Of a DNA stretch of 14,724 bases, positions 1 through 8,297 are shown piece after piece. The position numbers and the translations under genes are program-made. Source of the DNA: Hemicentrotus pulcherrimus. Its lineage: Eukaryota > Echinodermata > Echinoidea > Camarodonta > Strongylocentrotidae. The notes beneath the pieces are model-generated. The model saw only the letters and a list, made by a program, of their open reading frames with translations, made no database searches and was not told the DNA's origin. The stretch spans positions 115,842 through 130,565 of the forward strand of contig BEXV01000846.1 of assembly GCA_003118195.1 (NCBI GenBank). Direction: 5' to 3'. How positions within the stretch are numbered: position 1 is the stretch's first letter; each line of letters opens with the position of its first letter.

Positions 1-2029
1 CCCCCCCCCCATTCCGATCACCCTCTCAGATTTTATCTTTATACAACCCTTCCCCCTTCATTCCAGTTAACGCCGGAAAGTTTAGTGTGCGTCAGTGGGG
101 CAGCTCTCTATTTTTTCTGGAGCAATGCGCTGAGGCGGCGCTGGAGATTAGACTGTCGATATTTCGTCAGATCTTGTTAGCCATGTAACTCCCCGCTTGG
201 AGAAAACCCTTGAAGTACATCCTTCCTTTAGCAACAGATAGCGCTGATGAAAGCCTCCAAAAACGGAACAAGTGCCCACAAGACGGAACCTCGATGAGGG
301 TGTCGAAATGCCATGGTTGTCAGGCAGAGAAACGAAGCCAATAGACGACGCCAGCCAGAGAATAAAGAAAACACGAAACAGGGTCCATGTCGTGTTTTCT
401 CTTCTTCGTTCATCTTATACTTCACTATTTTCATGGTCTCTGGTTTGAATCCGTGGTGCGTTCTATGATTAATGATTAAAAATGATGATCAAACGATGAA
501 TGAAATAGAGAAAGTGGCAGAGGTTGTTGAAAACTCTGGACGTTCTTAGGGAGAGTGGCAGAACAGGTCACTGAAAGGGAGCTGAAGCCTTTATAGAATT
601 TAATCACAGACGTCCAGAATATTCTGACAGGAATAATGGAACCGTTGTCCGTTACGTTAATTACCTCCGGCTACGTATTATTACTTTGAAGGTAATTAGC
701 CAGTACATCAGAAGTTAAGCGCAATTATCCAATCGTTCATTTTGCGTTCACTTGGAATACAATATCACTTACACGTGTTGCGTCAAAGATAGTGGCAATC
801 GCTGACGTAGGCCTGCGTCAGCAAATAACCCTTGCATGCAACGGGTATTAAAATATAAATGCGTCTCCTGATGGCCAATAGACGCTCTTTCTGTGATGTC
901 GCATGTTGTGACGGAATCCATAGTGGTCGATCGACATAATTGCCAGATTATGTTGATGTTCTCCTTTAATCTCATTCGTCAAACATCGATACACAAAAAA
1001 TATGAATTTGTGATGACAAGAACCCAACGTGATATTATGACCCACGAATGCTGATTAATTAACATACAATGGGGTTTTCACGACCCTTAACACACCCTCA
1101 GTGGTAAACGCCTCTCATTTATTTTCCCTATAAGCAAAAAAAAAGGAACGTTTTGGCGAGTGACATGTTGATCCACTCTGCTCTTACCCCGCTAATTTTC
1201 TGGAACCTTTCACGTCCTTATTTTGTTATCCGCTCTTCCTCCCTCGATATATATCGCACGATCATTATCACGATCTATCGAGAGAAGTTCAACGAGAACC
1301 CAAGGACGTCGGTGCCACTATCCTGTTTGGGAATACTTCGTGACATGCCTAAAACATGACGAATATCCAATGGGGAATACTAATGACAGCGCGCCGCGCG
1401 ATGGGGGCGAAAGGGGGAGGGCGTAGCCCCTCATTGTAATCCCTTATTGCAGACGACTAGACATCCTCTTTGTTATGATCCATACTATAGAGGTCACTTA
1501 CTTTGAAGCTGGATCCACTTTGAATTGTAGTGAAATCCACCAAGAATGGTTTAATGAATACTCTTTTTCAGAGTGGGTTCCCGTTGACATGGATTTCCAT
1601 TCCAATCAAAGTGATTCTTACATCGACTCCCGGCAAGTTGAAATTCACTCCTGGACATTTACGAATTGTCTCATTAGCGAGTTGTTCCCCAGTGCAGACC
1701 TACCCATTATATATTTACAGTGGCATTTTGAAAAGATTAAAGTTTCTGAAATAGGTTTGTCAATGAGGGTGATTAGAGACCTTTGGTACACCTCAAAAGC
1801 CTGAATTATGGGGTCGCAAACTGATTACGCCCCCGTGAGTTTTATCGACTCTTCGTCGTCATTAATCAAGATCCGTTTCTCTTCATTTCGTTTCCGAGTT
1901 CGATTACTCATTTGCGCGCGCCTTTTCGATTTCTTTTTCTGCCTTCTTTGATTATGGACCCGCGAGCGTGAGTCCGATAAATGGTCTTATTATTATCCAA
2001 GCCCCAATCGGAACACGATCTGAAAGTTA
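1..2029. other. Non-coding sequence, no gene recognised
   Basis: The window opens with ten C residues. The short frames here, including one of 109 codons at 1475-1804 on +, have no recognisable domain or convincing splice context. A GC-rich patch with GCGCGCCGCGCG lies at 1387-1427. Several GTGAGT words (for example 1835 and 1968) could act as donors for unseen 5' untranslated exons, but nothing selects one of them. Confidence 0.5.
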
Positions 2030-2548
2030 AAGGGGAAGTCTACCCTGATATTAAGTTGGTTAATTAGAAACAGAAAATGGGAGGAACAGGCAAGTGAATG
2101 TTTGAGTTAGTCCGATTTAAAGAAATTTTTTTGATCAATCAAAAAACGATTCGGCAACTCTGTGACGTATCTCACGAGGCCCCTCCCTGTTCTAAAAAAA
2201 ATTAGAAATTTCTATTTTTCATAAAGAAAATCTTTAAATCATACATGCACCCTAAATATAAGTTATGTAAATCTGTTTTTACACAGCCCCTACGGTATGG
2301 AAGAAAATATATTCCGCCATCAATACCTATAAAATGAAAGCTTATAAAAATGTATGCACAGATCAGATTTGAGAGGGGCTCGCAAGATACGTAACATTGT
2401 TGCCAATTTGTGTTTTCTTAATGACAACTTCAAAAATGTATAACCCTGCCTATTTTTAGTCGGATATTGCTCAAATTTTTACTTCTTTGTTCCTCTCGTT
2501 TTTCTGCGATTATTAATACCAGATAATTATCAGGGTGGACTTCCCCTT
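2030..2548. mobile_element. Fold-back MITE-like non-autonomous DNA transposon
   Basis: The ends are terminal inverted repeats. The left end reads AAGGGGAAGTCYACCCTGAT (Y is T at left, C at right), and the reverse complement of 2529-2548 gives the same 20 bases apart from that one difference. Similarity continues inward: 2152-2185 pairs with 2373-2404 (GAGGGGCTCG, GATACGT and GTTGCC blocks), and AATCGGAC near 2110 pairs with AGTCGGAT near 2458. Most of the 519 bp is therefore one imperfect palindrome. It has no ORF for a transposase, so it would depend on one elsewhere. No clear target-site duplication was seen, and the superfamily is not assigned. Confidence 0.85.
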
Positions 2549-3574
2549 CCAAGCAAATGAAATGTCATGCTGTTAAATGGCCGACGTCCATGTACGTTCG
2601 TTCCCTCGAAGAAAGGAACTTTTCTCCCCGTGGATTTCGGGCAGATTTCCCCATGTGAACGAGACCCATTTTGCTTCCACATTAAAATTACTTTGTAAAC
2701 AACTGTGTGCGTGCTTTTAGAGTTTACCTCAGAGTGATCTGTTCAAGTGATATGATCATACTCTTCTCTGTTATAATCTTGTGAATTAAAAAATTGCAAA
2801 CAAATAAAAAAAAAATTAAAAAAACAGGAATCAGAGTTGTCTTGTATGCCATGAGGGCGCTATTAACGTACAGAAAGGACGCTAAAATCATAAATGCAAG
2901 TTACTTCGTTCCCTCTCATCCTGCCTATCGACATCGTGGATTTCACGTTCTGAAATAATTACCTTTGAATTCTTTTACCGGCGCCCCTCACGCCCCAACT
3001 ACCTTTACATAATTATGTTACAGTTTGGGGGAACAGTTGCACTACCAAATTGGTAGCTTCATGGTTTGATCTGCACTTCCATCCTAACTTAATTATGATA
3101 AATTGATTTTTAGACGTGACTTTCCTTCGTTAGAAACTGAAAAACAGATTCCATTTGCGGAGAGAAGTTACATTACCATTGCTGTCATGGAGGCAAGATT
3201 ATTTTCGTTCGTTGAAGCACTGCGAAATTATTGGTCTAACGTGTCTAAAAGGATATTATTGTGCCACTTTCTGTTTCTATGTATAGCAAGTAAAGTCTAG
3301 ACTATTTATTAAAGAGAACGTAAAATAAGAGCGCCGTGTGAGCAAAGTGAACGTATGGTGTGAGGAAGAGAGGAAAGTCGAAGGGAGTTTGAAAGAATGA
3401 TTGTGTCGTCTGCGTTTTTCTGTCGCCAAATATCTTTTTATTGAGTAGCTGCATTTAATATCGGCGAAGCCTCATAAATGGACCGTCTCGGTTCTCGAAA
3501 CACGCCACCGATACGAGTTTGACGTTATGCTCTGCGCGTGCAGCCCGTTTAGTAATTTAGCTCAAGTTGTTTCG
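2549..3574. other. Non-coding AT-rich sequence
   Basis: No convincing exon. It contains A-rich tracts near 2806-2825 and the short palindrome CTACCAAATTGGTAG at 3042-3056. Short frames here lack coding character. Confidence 0.5.
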
Positions 3575-3660
3575 TCTTCCTCTTCTCTCCCTCTCTCTCT
3601 CCCTCTCTCTCTCCCTCTCTCTCCCTCTCTTTCTCTCTTTCTCACTTCCCCTCCCTTCCT
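3575..3660. repeat. CT/CCCT microsatellite
   Basis: An almost pure pyrimidine tract of CCCTCTCTCTCT-type units, most regular at 3584-3643. Such GA/CT tracts can be hypermutable and can bind GAGA-type factors. This one lies about 90 bases before the CpG-dense patch. Confidence 0.95.
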
Positions 3661-3750
3661 ACCGTGATATATTACGTACTTTATTCTTAATAACGCATAA
3701 CCATAATCAGCAATATGAGGTGCAGCGAAATGTGATCACATATGTCCTCT

Positions 3751-3900
3751 AGAGAGCGAGGCGAATCGGCGGGATTTTCTTTTTTGATTGCCGCATGCGA
3801 GCGCGCGAGTGGAGATAAATTGATGCCGACCGTCGGAGCTTTGAGGGAGGAAAAAATTATCGAAGATGGGCGACCGTTGGTTGGGTAAGAGCGCTGGAAA
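3751..3900 (+). promoter_or_regulatory. CpG-dense patch, candidate promoter or 5' untranslated exon
   Basis: Sixteen CpGs fall in 150 bases, including GCGCGCG and the palindrome CCGACCGTCGG, in a window that is otherwise CpG-poor and AT-rich. It lies just after a CT/GA microsatellite and 620 bases before the CXXC exon. A donor-like TTGG|GTAAGA sits at 3885. Splicing from there to 4520 would leave the ATG at 4521 as the start codon. An ATG at 3866 would be a short upstream frame: joined to the exon it meets a stop at once, so it cannot extend the protein. Promoter activity is inferred. Confidence 0.3.
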
Positions 3901-4491
3901 TGGTGATAAAGGGCAAGAGGGAACGAGGGATGTTGAGAGAAAGAGATAGGAGGATAAACGACGAGAACGATCGAAGAGTGTAAGATGACGACCGTGTGGA
4001 GTAAAAGGAGTAGAAAATAGCAGACGTGAAAGAAAGGAGGAAATGGAGAAAGGGAGATTTTAACGGATATATTATGCAAAGAATATACAAGGCAGGAGGA
4101 TGTAGGCCGATATCCTTTTGGTAAAGATATTCTCTGTTCAAACAGTTACAAATACAAGTCTTCTTTTCGTTGAGATATACATGATGGGTTAATTCAAAAC
4201 AAGTGACGAGAACCTGTGATGCTATCATACTTTGATATTTTCTGTCGTAAATACCCTTCGTAATCAAATGCTACGTCTCACAATAATGCATATGTAATCT
4301 CAATAGGAGATGGATGGATTATCGTTTCGGTGACTATACCGCTGTTGAATAACGCATTGTATACAGTTAAAACAATCATCAATATTACAGTTAAAACAAT
4401 CATCAATATTTCTGAAATTACTGATTACCAATTATGCATCGCTTCTATCAATGTTGACGAATCTTAATTGGTGTCTATTTATTTATTTGTA
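3901..4491. other. Purine-rich then AT-rich non-coding sequence before the CXXC exon
   Basis: 3890-4060 is strongly G/A-biased on +, which opens long Ser/Phe/Leu-rich frames on the minus strand by composition alone. The rest is AT-rich and holds the 24-bp duplication. It is probably the intron just upstream of the CXXC exon. Confidence 0.5.
4363..4410. repeat. 24-bp perfect tandem duplication
   Basis: Two identical 24-base units beginning ACAGTTAAAACAATCATC abut at 4386/4387. The perfect identity points to a recent slippage or duplication event, about 110 bases upstream of the CXXC exon. Confidence 0.95.
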
Positions 4492-4519
4492 TTTTTTCTT
4501 TTTTGTCTTTGTTCTGCAG
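4492..4519 (+). other. Splice acceptor of the CXXC exon
   Basis: A T-rich polypyrimidine tract (TTTTTTC...TTTTTTGTCTTTG) runs straight into TTCTGCAG, with the exon starting at 4520. The first ATG of the long frame begins one base later. If an upstream coding exon exists, it must supply the first two bases of the split codon. Confidence 0.85.
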
Positions 4520-6086
4520 AATGTTGAAAGCTGGTGACTCCTTCCTCCAAATGGCGTCTGGTAACCTGGTGGAAGCGCTCATCAGACGGACACTCCTGGA
4601 AGACAGCATCCCTACAAGCCATGACCCCTCACCCCGTGACCCCTCACCCCGGGTCGACGAGGGGGCCAGGGTCAAGAGCAAGAAGCGACCTCGAGAAGGC
4701 AACGGTGATGGCGCTGTAGGAGTTCAGAAGGGAACGAAGTCAGGAAAGGGACGGGCCGATGGAGGAAAGACAGGAAATAAGAAGAACTCTGAAGCAAATA
4801 GCTCCAAAAAAGACAAGGGCCCAGAGTCTAAAAAGACAAAACAGAATGAGAAAGTTGAAATTGTCGACGATAGGAAAGAGAAGAATAAGACAGACTGCAA
4901 ACAAAGTGAAGCGGAAGAAAGAGCAGAAGTTTTAGATAAAGATGATGCTCGGCCGAAGGAAGGAGAAGCGAAATCAGAGTGCTTGCAAAATGGTGAAAAG
5001 ACACTTGTAAATGCGAAGAAGGTGCTCATGGAAAATAACAATGAGGATACTCTTTCTAGGAAGCCTGAGAGTGCACCAAAAGAACTTGGTAATCTTGGAG
5101 GAAAGGGCAGCAATATCGCGGATGTTTCTAGTTCTGAGGACACTTCTAAAGCAGCTGGTAAAGATACCATTGTACCTGCAAAGGAACGGGCTGTAAAAGG
5201 CCCTCAGAATGAACGTACTGACAAAGCACCAGAGGCTGTTCCACATCAGCAGCCGAAAGAACTTCCCCTAAAATCACCGGACCAGGTGAAATCAATCAGA
5301 TCACATACGATAGGTGGACTGACCATTGCCAGTATGATAGAAAAGACGTTAGATGCAGGGATAATTTCTTCTCTCCGTGGCGAAAGATTTAAGGACATTA
5401 TGCTACCAAAGTCCAAGGGGAAGGACAGAGCAAGTCGAGATAAGGACGATGGGTTTGCCGTGAAAATGGTGAACCAGAAGAGAGATGGCAAATCTGAACC
5501 TTCTGTGACACCATCTTCGATTTCGTCGAGTTCATTGAGCGTCGCGCCAGCTGTTTCGAATAAGTACAGCGTCGAGCGTATCCTTGCCGCGCCAACACGA
5601 TCGGACAACCCCAAGAAAGACCTTCTCCTCAAGGGTATCATTCCCGCTACAAGAAACATTGAAGGTCAACGTACTTTTGATCCCAAGATGGTGACGTCCT
5701 CGTCGCGAAAGTTAATGGCGCCGTTTTCAATTGATATACCGAATGCTTCGAACGAGATGCCTTCGAGTTCGTCGGTGACCTCATCGGGCAACTCCATGGG
5801 GAATACTCCACCCGGGTCGGACAACTGCATGGTGTCGCCGGACGGAAGCGATGAATCCATGTCGGGCAACCACAGAGGAGGGAGCGACGGCGGGGCTACG
5901 AGCCCGTCGCCCGGGGATGGGAGCACGTCGAGCCAGAATAAGAAGAAAAAGAGGAAGCGATGCGGGGTTTGCAAACCATGCCTGACCAAACAGAACTGTG
6001 GAGAATGTTCCAGTTGCAAGAACAGACGGACCGGGCACCAGATATGCAAAATGCGGAAATGCGTGGAGCTACGAAAGAAAGCATTG
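4520..6086 (+). CDS. TET: N-terminal exon of a TET-type methylcytosine dioxygenase, with CXXC zinc finger (partial gene)
   Basis: This single exon encodes 522 residues from the ATG at 4521. The frame stays open upstream through the intron edge, so a coding upstream exon is formally possible, but an ATG one base after the acceptor fits a non-coding first exon. Seen in the protein: helical motif 16-30; duplicated DPSPR; basic NLS-like KSKKRPR at 52-58; a long Lys/Glu/Asp-rich disordered stretch to about 250; a hydrophobic island at 264-294; eh1-like YSVERILA at 349-356; a Ser/Gly/Pro-rich linker at about 405-472; a KKKKRKR block at 474-480; and an eight-cysteine CXXC finger at 481-514. Such fingers bind CpG-containing DNA. 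The CGVCxPC and [16 protein letters not shown] signatures place it with TET1/TET3/CXXC4/CXXC5, not MLL, DNMT1 or KDM2. In known animals with an unsplit gene this finger is fused to the TET dioxygenase, which oxidises 5-methylcytosine in the nucleus. The catalytic part is not here, so TET rather than a stand-alone CXXC4/5-like protein is inferred. Confidence 0.8.
4566..4610 (+). other. CoRNR-like helical motif 1 in the CXXC exon protein
   Basis: Residues 16-30 read [15 protein letters not shown]. The core VEALIRRTL fits the form hydrophobic-xx-hydrophobic-I-xxx-L of corepressor nuclear-receptor boxes, and resembles the LExIIRKAL core I recall for NCoR/SMRT. It is followed directly by charged and Ser/Pro-rich disordered sequence, so it stands out as an isolated amphipathic helix. 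The resemblance is seen in the sequence; the function is inferred. Confidence 0.45.
4622..4651 (+). repeat. 15-bp perfect tandem duplication in coding sequence
   Basis: TGACCCCTCACCCCG occurs twice in direct succession. It encodes [10 protein letters not shown] without changing the frame. Each copy holds an S-P-R proline-directed kinase-type site, so the duplication doubles a potential phosphorylation site. Confidence 0.9.
5319..5366 (+). other. CoRNR-like helical motif 2 in the CXXC exon protein
   Basis: Residues 267-282 read [25 protein letters not shown] aligns without gaps to VEALIRRTL of the first motif (shared I, T and L, conservative changes at V/I, L/M and R/K). It lies in the only hydrophobic island (264-294) of an otherwise polar linker, which suggests a binding segment under selection. 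Partner and function are inferred. Confidence 0.45.
5565..5588 (+). other. eh1-like Groucho/TLE-binding motif
   Basis: Residues 349-356 read YSVERILA. They match the engrailed-homology-1 pattern (aromatic)-S-(I/V)-x-x-(I/L)-L found in repressors that dock on Groucho/TLE WD40 domains. The motif sits between a Ser-rich stretch and a basic segment, the usual disordered setting for eh1. Short motifs occur by chance, so conservation is needed before assigning a role. Confidence 0.35.
5952..6080 (+). other. CXXC zinc-finger domain (TET/CXXC4/5 subtype)
   Basis: Residues 478-520 of the exon product. The zinc ligands are C481, C484, C487, C493, C496, C499, C509 and C514, spaced CX2CX2CX5CX2CX2CX9CX4C, which is a complete set for two zinc ions. 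The KFGG motif found between the cysteine clusters of MLL, DNMT1 and CFP1 is absent, as expected for the TET/CXXC4/5 class. NRRTGHQ followed by CKMRKC matches the DNA-contacting end of that class. No key cysteine is missing, so the finger is expected to be functional. Confidence 0.93.
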
Positions 6087-6092
6087 GTAAGT
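6087..6092 (+). other. Splice donor of the CXXC exon
   Basis: TTG|GTAAGT is a consensus donor placed exactly between codons, eight residues after the last zinc-binding cysteine. From memory, vertebrate CXXC4/CXXC5 genes also break shortly after this point. Reading through would add only 11 residues before a stop at 6120-6122. Confidence 0.85.
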
Positions 6093-7179
6093 CTGTTCAG
6101 GAAAGTAGAGATCTGGAATTAAATCGGTACTGTTAACAACTCTTACTCGGTAGAACAGTGAGGCCGAGATAGGCTCAAGAAAACTTGTCATTGCATACAC
6201 TTGCATGAATTTTCGCATCCTTTTTTTTTTTACTCAAATTTTCAAGATAATTTTGTAGGAAAGTGTAAAATAATAACATGATGAAGATGAAATAATGTAA
6301 AATTCAAAAAGTTAAACCCCACATAAACATGAAAATCAGGGCCAATTGGTGATCCGATGTGTTGCTAGCACGTCAGCTCTTGAAACGACATTGCTACGCG
6401 ATACCGAGTTTGCCATGGTACCTAGTTATTCCGACTCTAAATATTGTCGCGTGCGTCTCTACTAGACTCTAAGAGGGGTGCGACGTGTAACTATCTAAAA
6501 TCTCAATGGATGTTCGAGGTCCCATTCAAAAGATCTGAAACAAAAATCAGAATTTCTGTCAGTGAACTTGAATGTCAATCACCCTAACTGCAAAATTGAA
6601 CGGCCAGTTTTCTCTCTCCAAAATTTATTTTGTTTCTTTGTTGGATATTTCAGAGGAAGAAAAAACTTCTTTTGGAAACACCCTTTCCTCTTTTAAAAAT
6701 TATCTATGGACACCTCTGATAAAAAATATCTCATCCCTCCCCCAATTTGTTATTATATTTTTGTCAATTAATATCAAATACTAAATTATGAGTATGTCTT
6801 ATTGATCCGAAGTTTTTTCACTCCTTTGAATTTATCTGAACCGTAGAGAGAGAAAGAGAGAGAAAACCTTTCAACCTTTGCCTCCTCAAGGCTCAACTTT
6901 CCGATCTTTTACACCTTATGTGCCAAAGTCCGTCAATTTTGCATTCAGATAATTTTTGTGATATCGCCCTCTTTAGTTAGATAAGGAAAAGAACATGTCC
7001 GCGTGCATAGGAAGCAGACAACAAAGCCGGAAAGTGAAGATTTACATTCCAAATTCTGTTTCATGTTTCCTATTTTCGTGAGTATGCCTGTTATAAATTG
7101 TTAGAAAATCATAGTTTTTGTAATACTGTTTTATTTAGATGTGATTTAAATTTACATTGAGCTATTTTTTTTCGGGTAA
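6093..7179 (+). other. Intron sequence after the CXXC exon
   Basis: AT-rich, with a poly-T run at 6222-6232 and a GAGAGAAAGAGAGAGAAAA tract at 6846-6866. No exon-like island with paired splice sites was seen. No AATAAA follows the read-through stop at 6120-6122 within the next several hundred bases. Confidence 0.6.
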
Positions 7180-7371
7180 ACAAGGTCTCATTTGGACCAT
7201 CTTTCGGAGCAGAGCAGAGCAGCATGCAATGCATGGCTACTGACACTGCATAATGTTCATGGGTTGGCTGGCGCTGTAGACCTACGGATGTGCGGCGCTG
7301 CAGCTGGGCCTGGGGAATGGAGGAAACTCTGGCCTGACCGATTAAGAATAGGTCTAATCACTGGTCAATAA
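7180..7371 (+). other. GC-richer intronic open stretch ending next to AATAAA (possible cryptic terminal exon)
   Basis: This frame stays open for 63 codons between stops at 7177 and 7369, with a GC-rich centre (7261-7340) encoding GLAGAVDLRMCGAAAGPGEW. The stop overlaps a perfect polyadenylation hexamer AATAAA at 7367-7372. Upstream acceptor candidates are poor (a T-run followed by AACAAG at 7179-7184). It could be a chance island, a decayed repeat, or an alternative last exon of the CXXC gene. No protein family was recognised. Confidence 0.15.
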
Positions 7372-7502
7372 AACTTGTTTGAAAAATATGAATTGTAAAT
7401 CTGCATCATTTTAGATCTTTTATTCTATTCTAGTCTACTAAAGTAAATGGTATAAATTCTTCACAGGGATGCGATGTGGTTCTGACTTAATTTGTTGGAA
7501 AT

Positions 7503-7538
7503 ACTAGACTGGACTAGGGTCTAGACTAGATCTAGACG
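7503..7538. repeat. CTAGA-rich cryptic repeat, copy 1
   Basis: Overlapping CTAGA and TAGATCTAG units form a short, partly palindromic run. The 17-mer CTAGACTAGATCTAGAC at 7521-7537 recurs exactly at 7949-7965. Further CTAGA words lie between (for example 7582-7599). Confidence 0.7.
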
Positions 7539-7893
7539 GATCTTTATTTATTTTTATTTTTTTTAATGGTGAGACAGAGTGAGCTAGATCCTCTAGACCC
7601 TATTACCAAAGAAACAGACGACATGTAGTCTCAGTCTAACTTTAGGGGCTCCGAGGAGAGTGGGGATGTGTCTTCAGATTAACCTGTTTTATTCCATAGC
7701 CCCTGGCTGGGCGCCCCCACTGTAAATTTCTTGAAGATTACAATACGTTACGAAGAAAAACAAACCGGTCGGTGTTAGATTTTTTACATTAGACTCCAGA
7801 AAAGTTGGTCCAGATGGCCTGCATGGTTGTTACTTTAAAAGGTGAAATGCTGATGGAGGGGGGTGATTTCTAGGCAACTTCCCATAACATCAG

Positions 7894-8104
7894 GTAAAAA
7901 ACCTCACCTCTGGAGTGCCGAAAAACATGGGTGAACTAGATCTAGACTCTAGACTAGATCTAGACCTAGATCTACATGTATTCTGGTTTTTGGTCATGGA
8001 ATAAATGTAGTTCACCCATTTTTTAGCGCGAGCATTTAAACTGCAAAAAAAATATGGTTTTTCGGTTGGCATTTAAAAAACAGCACTCCATAGGTGAGTT
8101 TTTC
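7894..8104. mobile_element. Imperfect inverted-repeat (MITE-like) element
   Basis: The left arm 7894-7938 contains AAAAAACCTCACCTCTGGAG, a GCCGAAAAAC block and GGGTGAACTA. Their complements appear in reverse order at 8008-8104: TAGTTCACCC, then GTTTTTCGG, then GCACTCCATAGGTGAGTTTTT. The right arm carries about 50 extra bases. The loop holds a CTAGA-rich run. There is no coding capacity, and it looks like a decayed fold-back transposon. Confidence 0.65.
7936..7973. repeat. CTAGA-rich cryptic repeat, copy 2
   Basis: A second run of CTAGATCTAGAC words in the loop of the inverted-repeat element, sharing an exact 17-mer with 7521-7537. The units are self-complementary, so the run can form small hairpins. 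Confidence 0.7.
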
Positions 8105-8270
8105 CCCTCTGGAATGTGAGAATTTAGAAAACTAAGCCAATGATGGTTTTTGCTTGCAATTTAAATACAGCTAATGAAGACCTAAAGTCATTACCGATAA
8201 TGGCTGGTACAATGATGAGACTGGTAGTAGAGGCTGAGGCTCTATCTTCCAAGCAACCTCTCTGCTGTAT

Positions 8271-8297
8271 CATGGACCTACTCGTAGTTGGTCCATG
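8271..8297. repeat. Compact hairpin (inverted repeat)
   Basis: CATGGACC and GGTCCATG are perfect complements. Inside them, ACT and AGT also pair across a CGT loop with one T-T mismatch, giving an 11-pair stem in 27 bases. It is much more regular than the surrounding intron. No known RNA class was recognised. Confidence 0.7.

Noticed and set aside
1475..1804. 109-codon + strand frame
   Set aside because: No recognisable domain, no splice sites and ordinary intergenic composition; about the length expected by chance.
3866..3884. ATG at 3866 as the true start of the protein
   Set aside because: Splicing from the donor at 3885 to 4520 leaves this ATG out of frame, with an immediate stop; it could only be a small upstream frame.
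3687..4267. Two overlapping minus-strand frames of 130 and 136 codons
   Set aside because: They read the complement of a G/A-rich tract in two different frames, giving Ser/Leu/Phe-rich low-complexity products.
4503..4520. Starting the CXXC protein at 4503
   Set aside because: That position is TTG and lies inside the polypyrimidine tract and acceptor, so it is intron; the first ATG in the exon is at 4521.
5718..5745. FSIDIPNA as a second eh1 motif
   Set aside because: It begins like eh1 (FSID), but a proline falls where the helix should continue and the final hydrophobic pair is missing.
4724..6049. Several minus-strand frames of 90-148 codons under the CXXC exon
   Set aside because: Shadows of the real coding strand; the + strand frame has a complete zinc finger and both splice sites.
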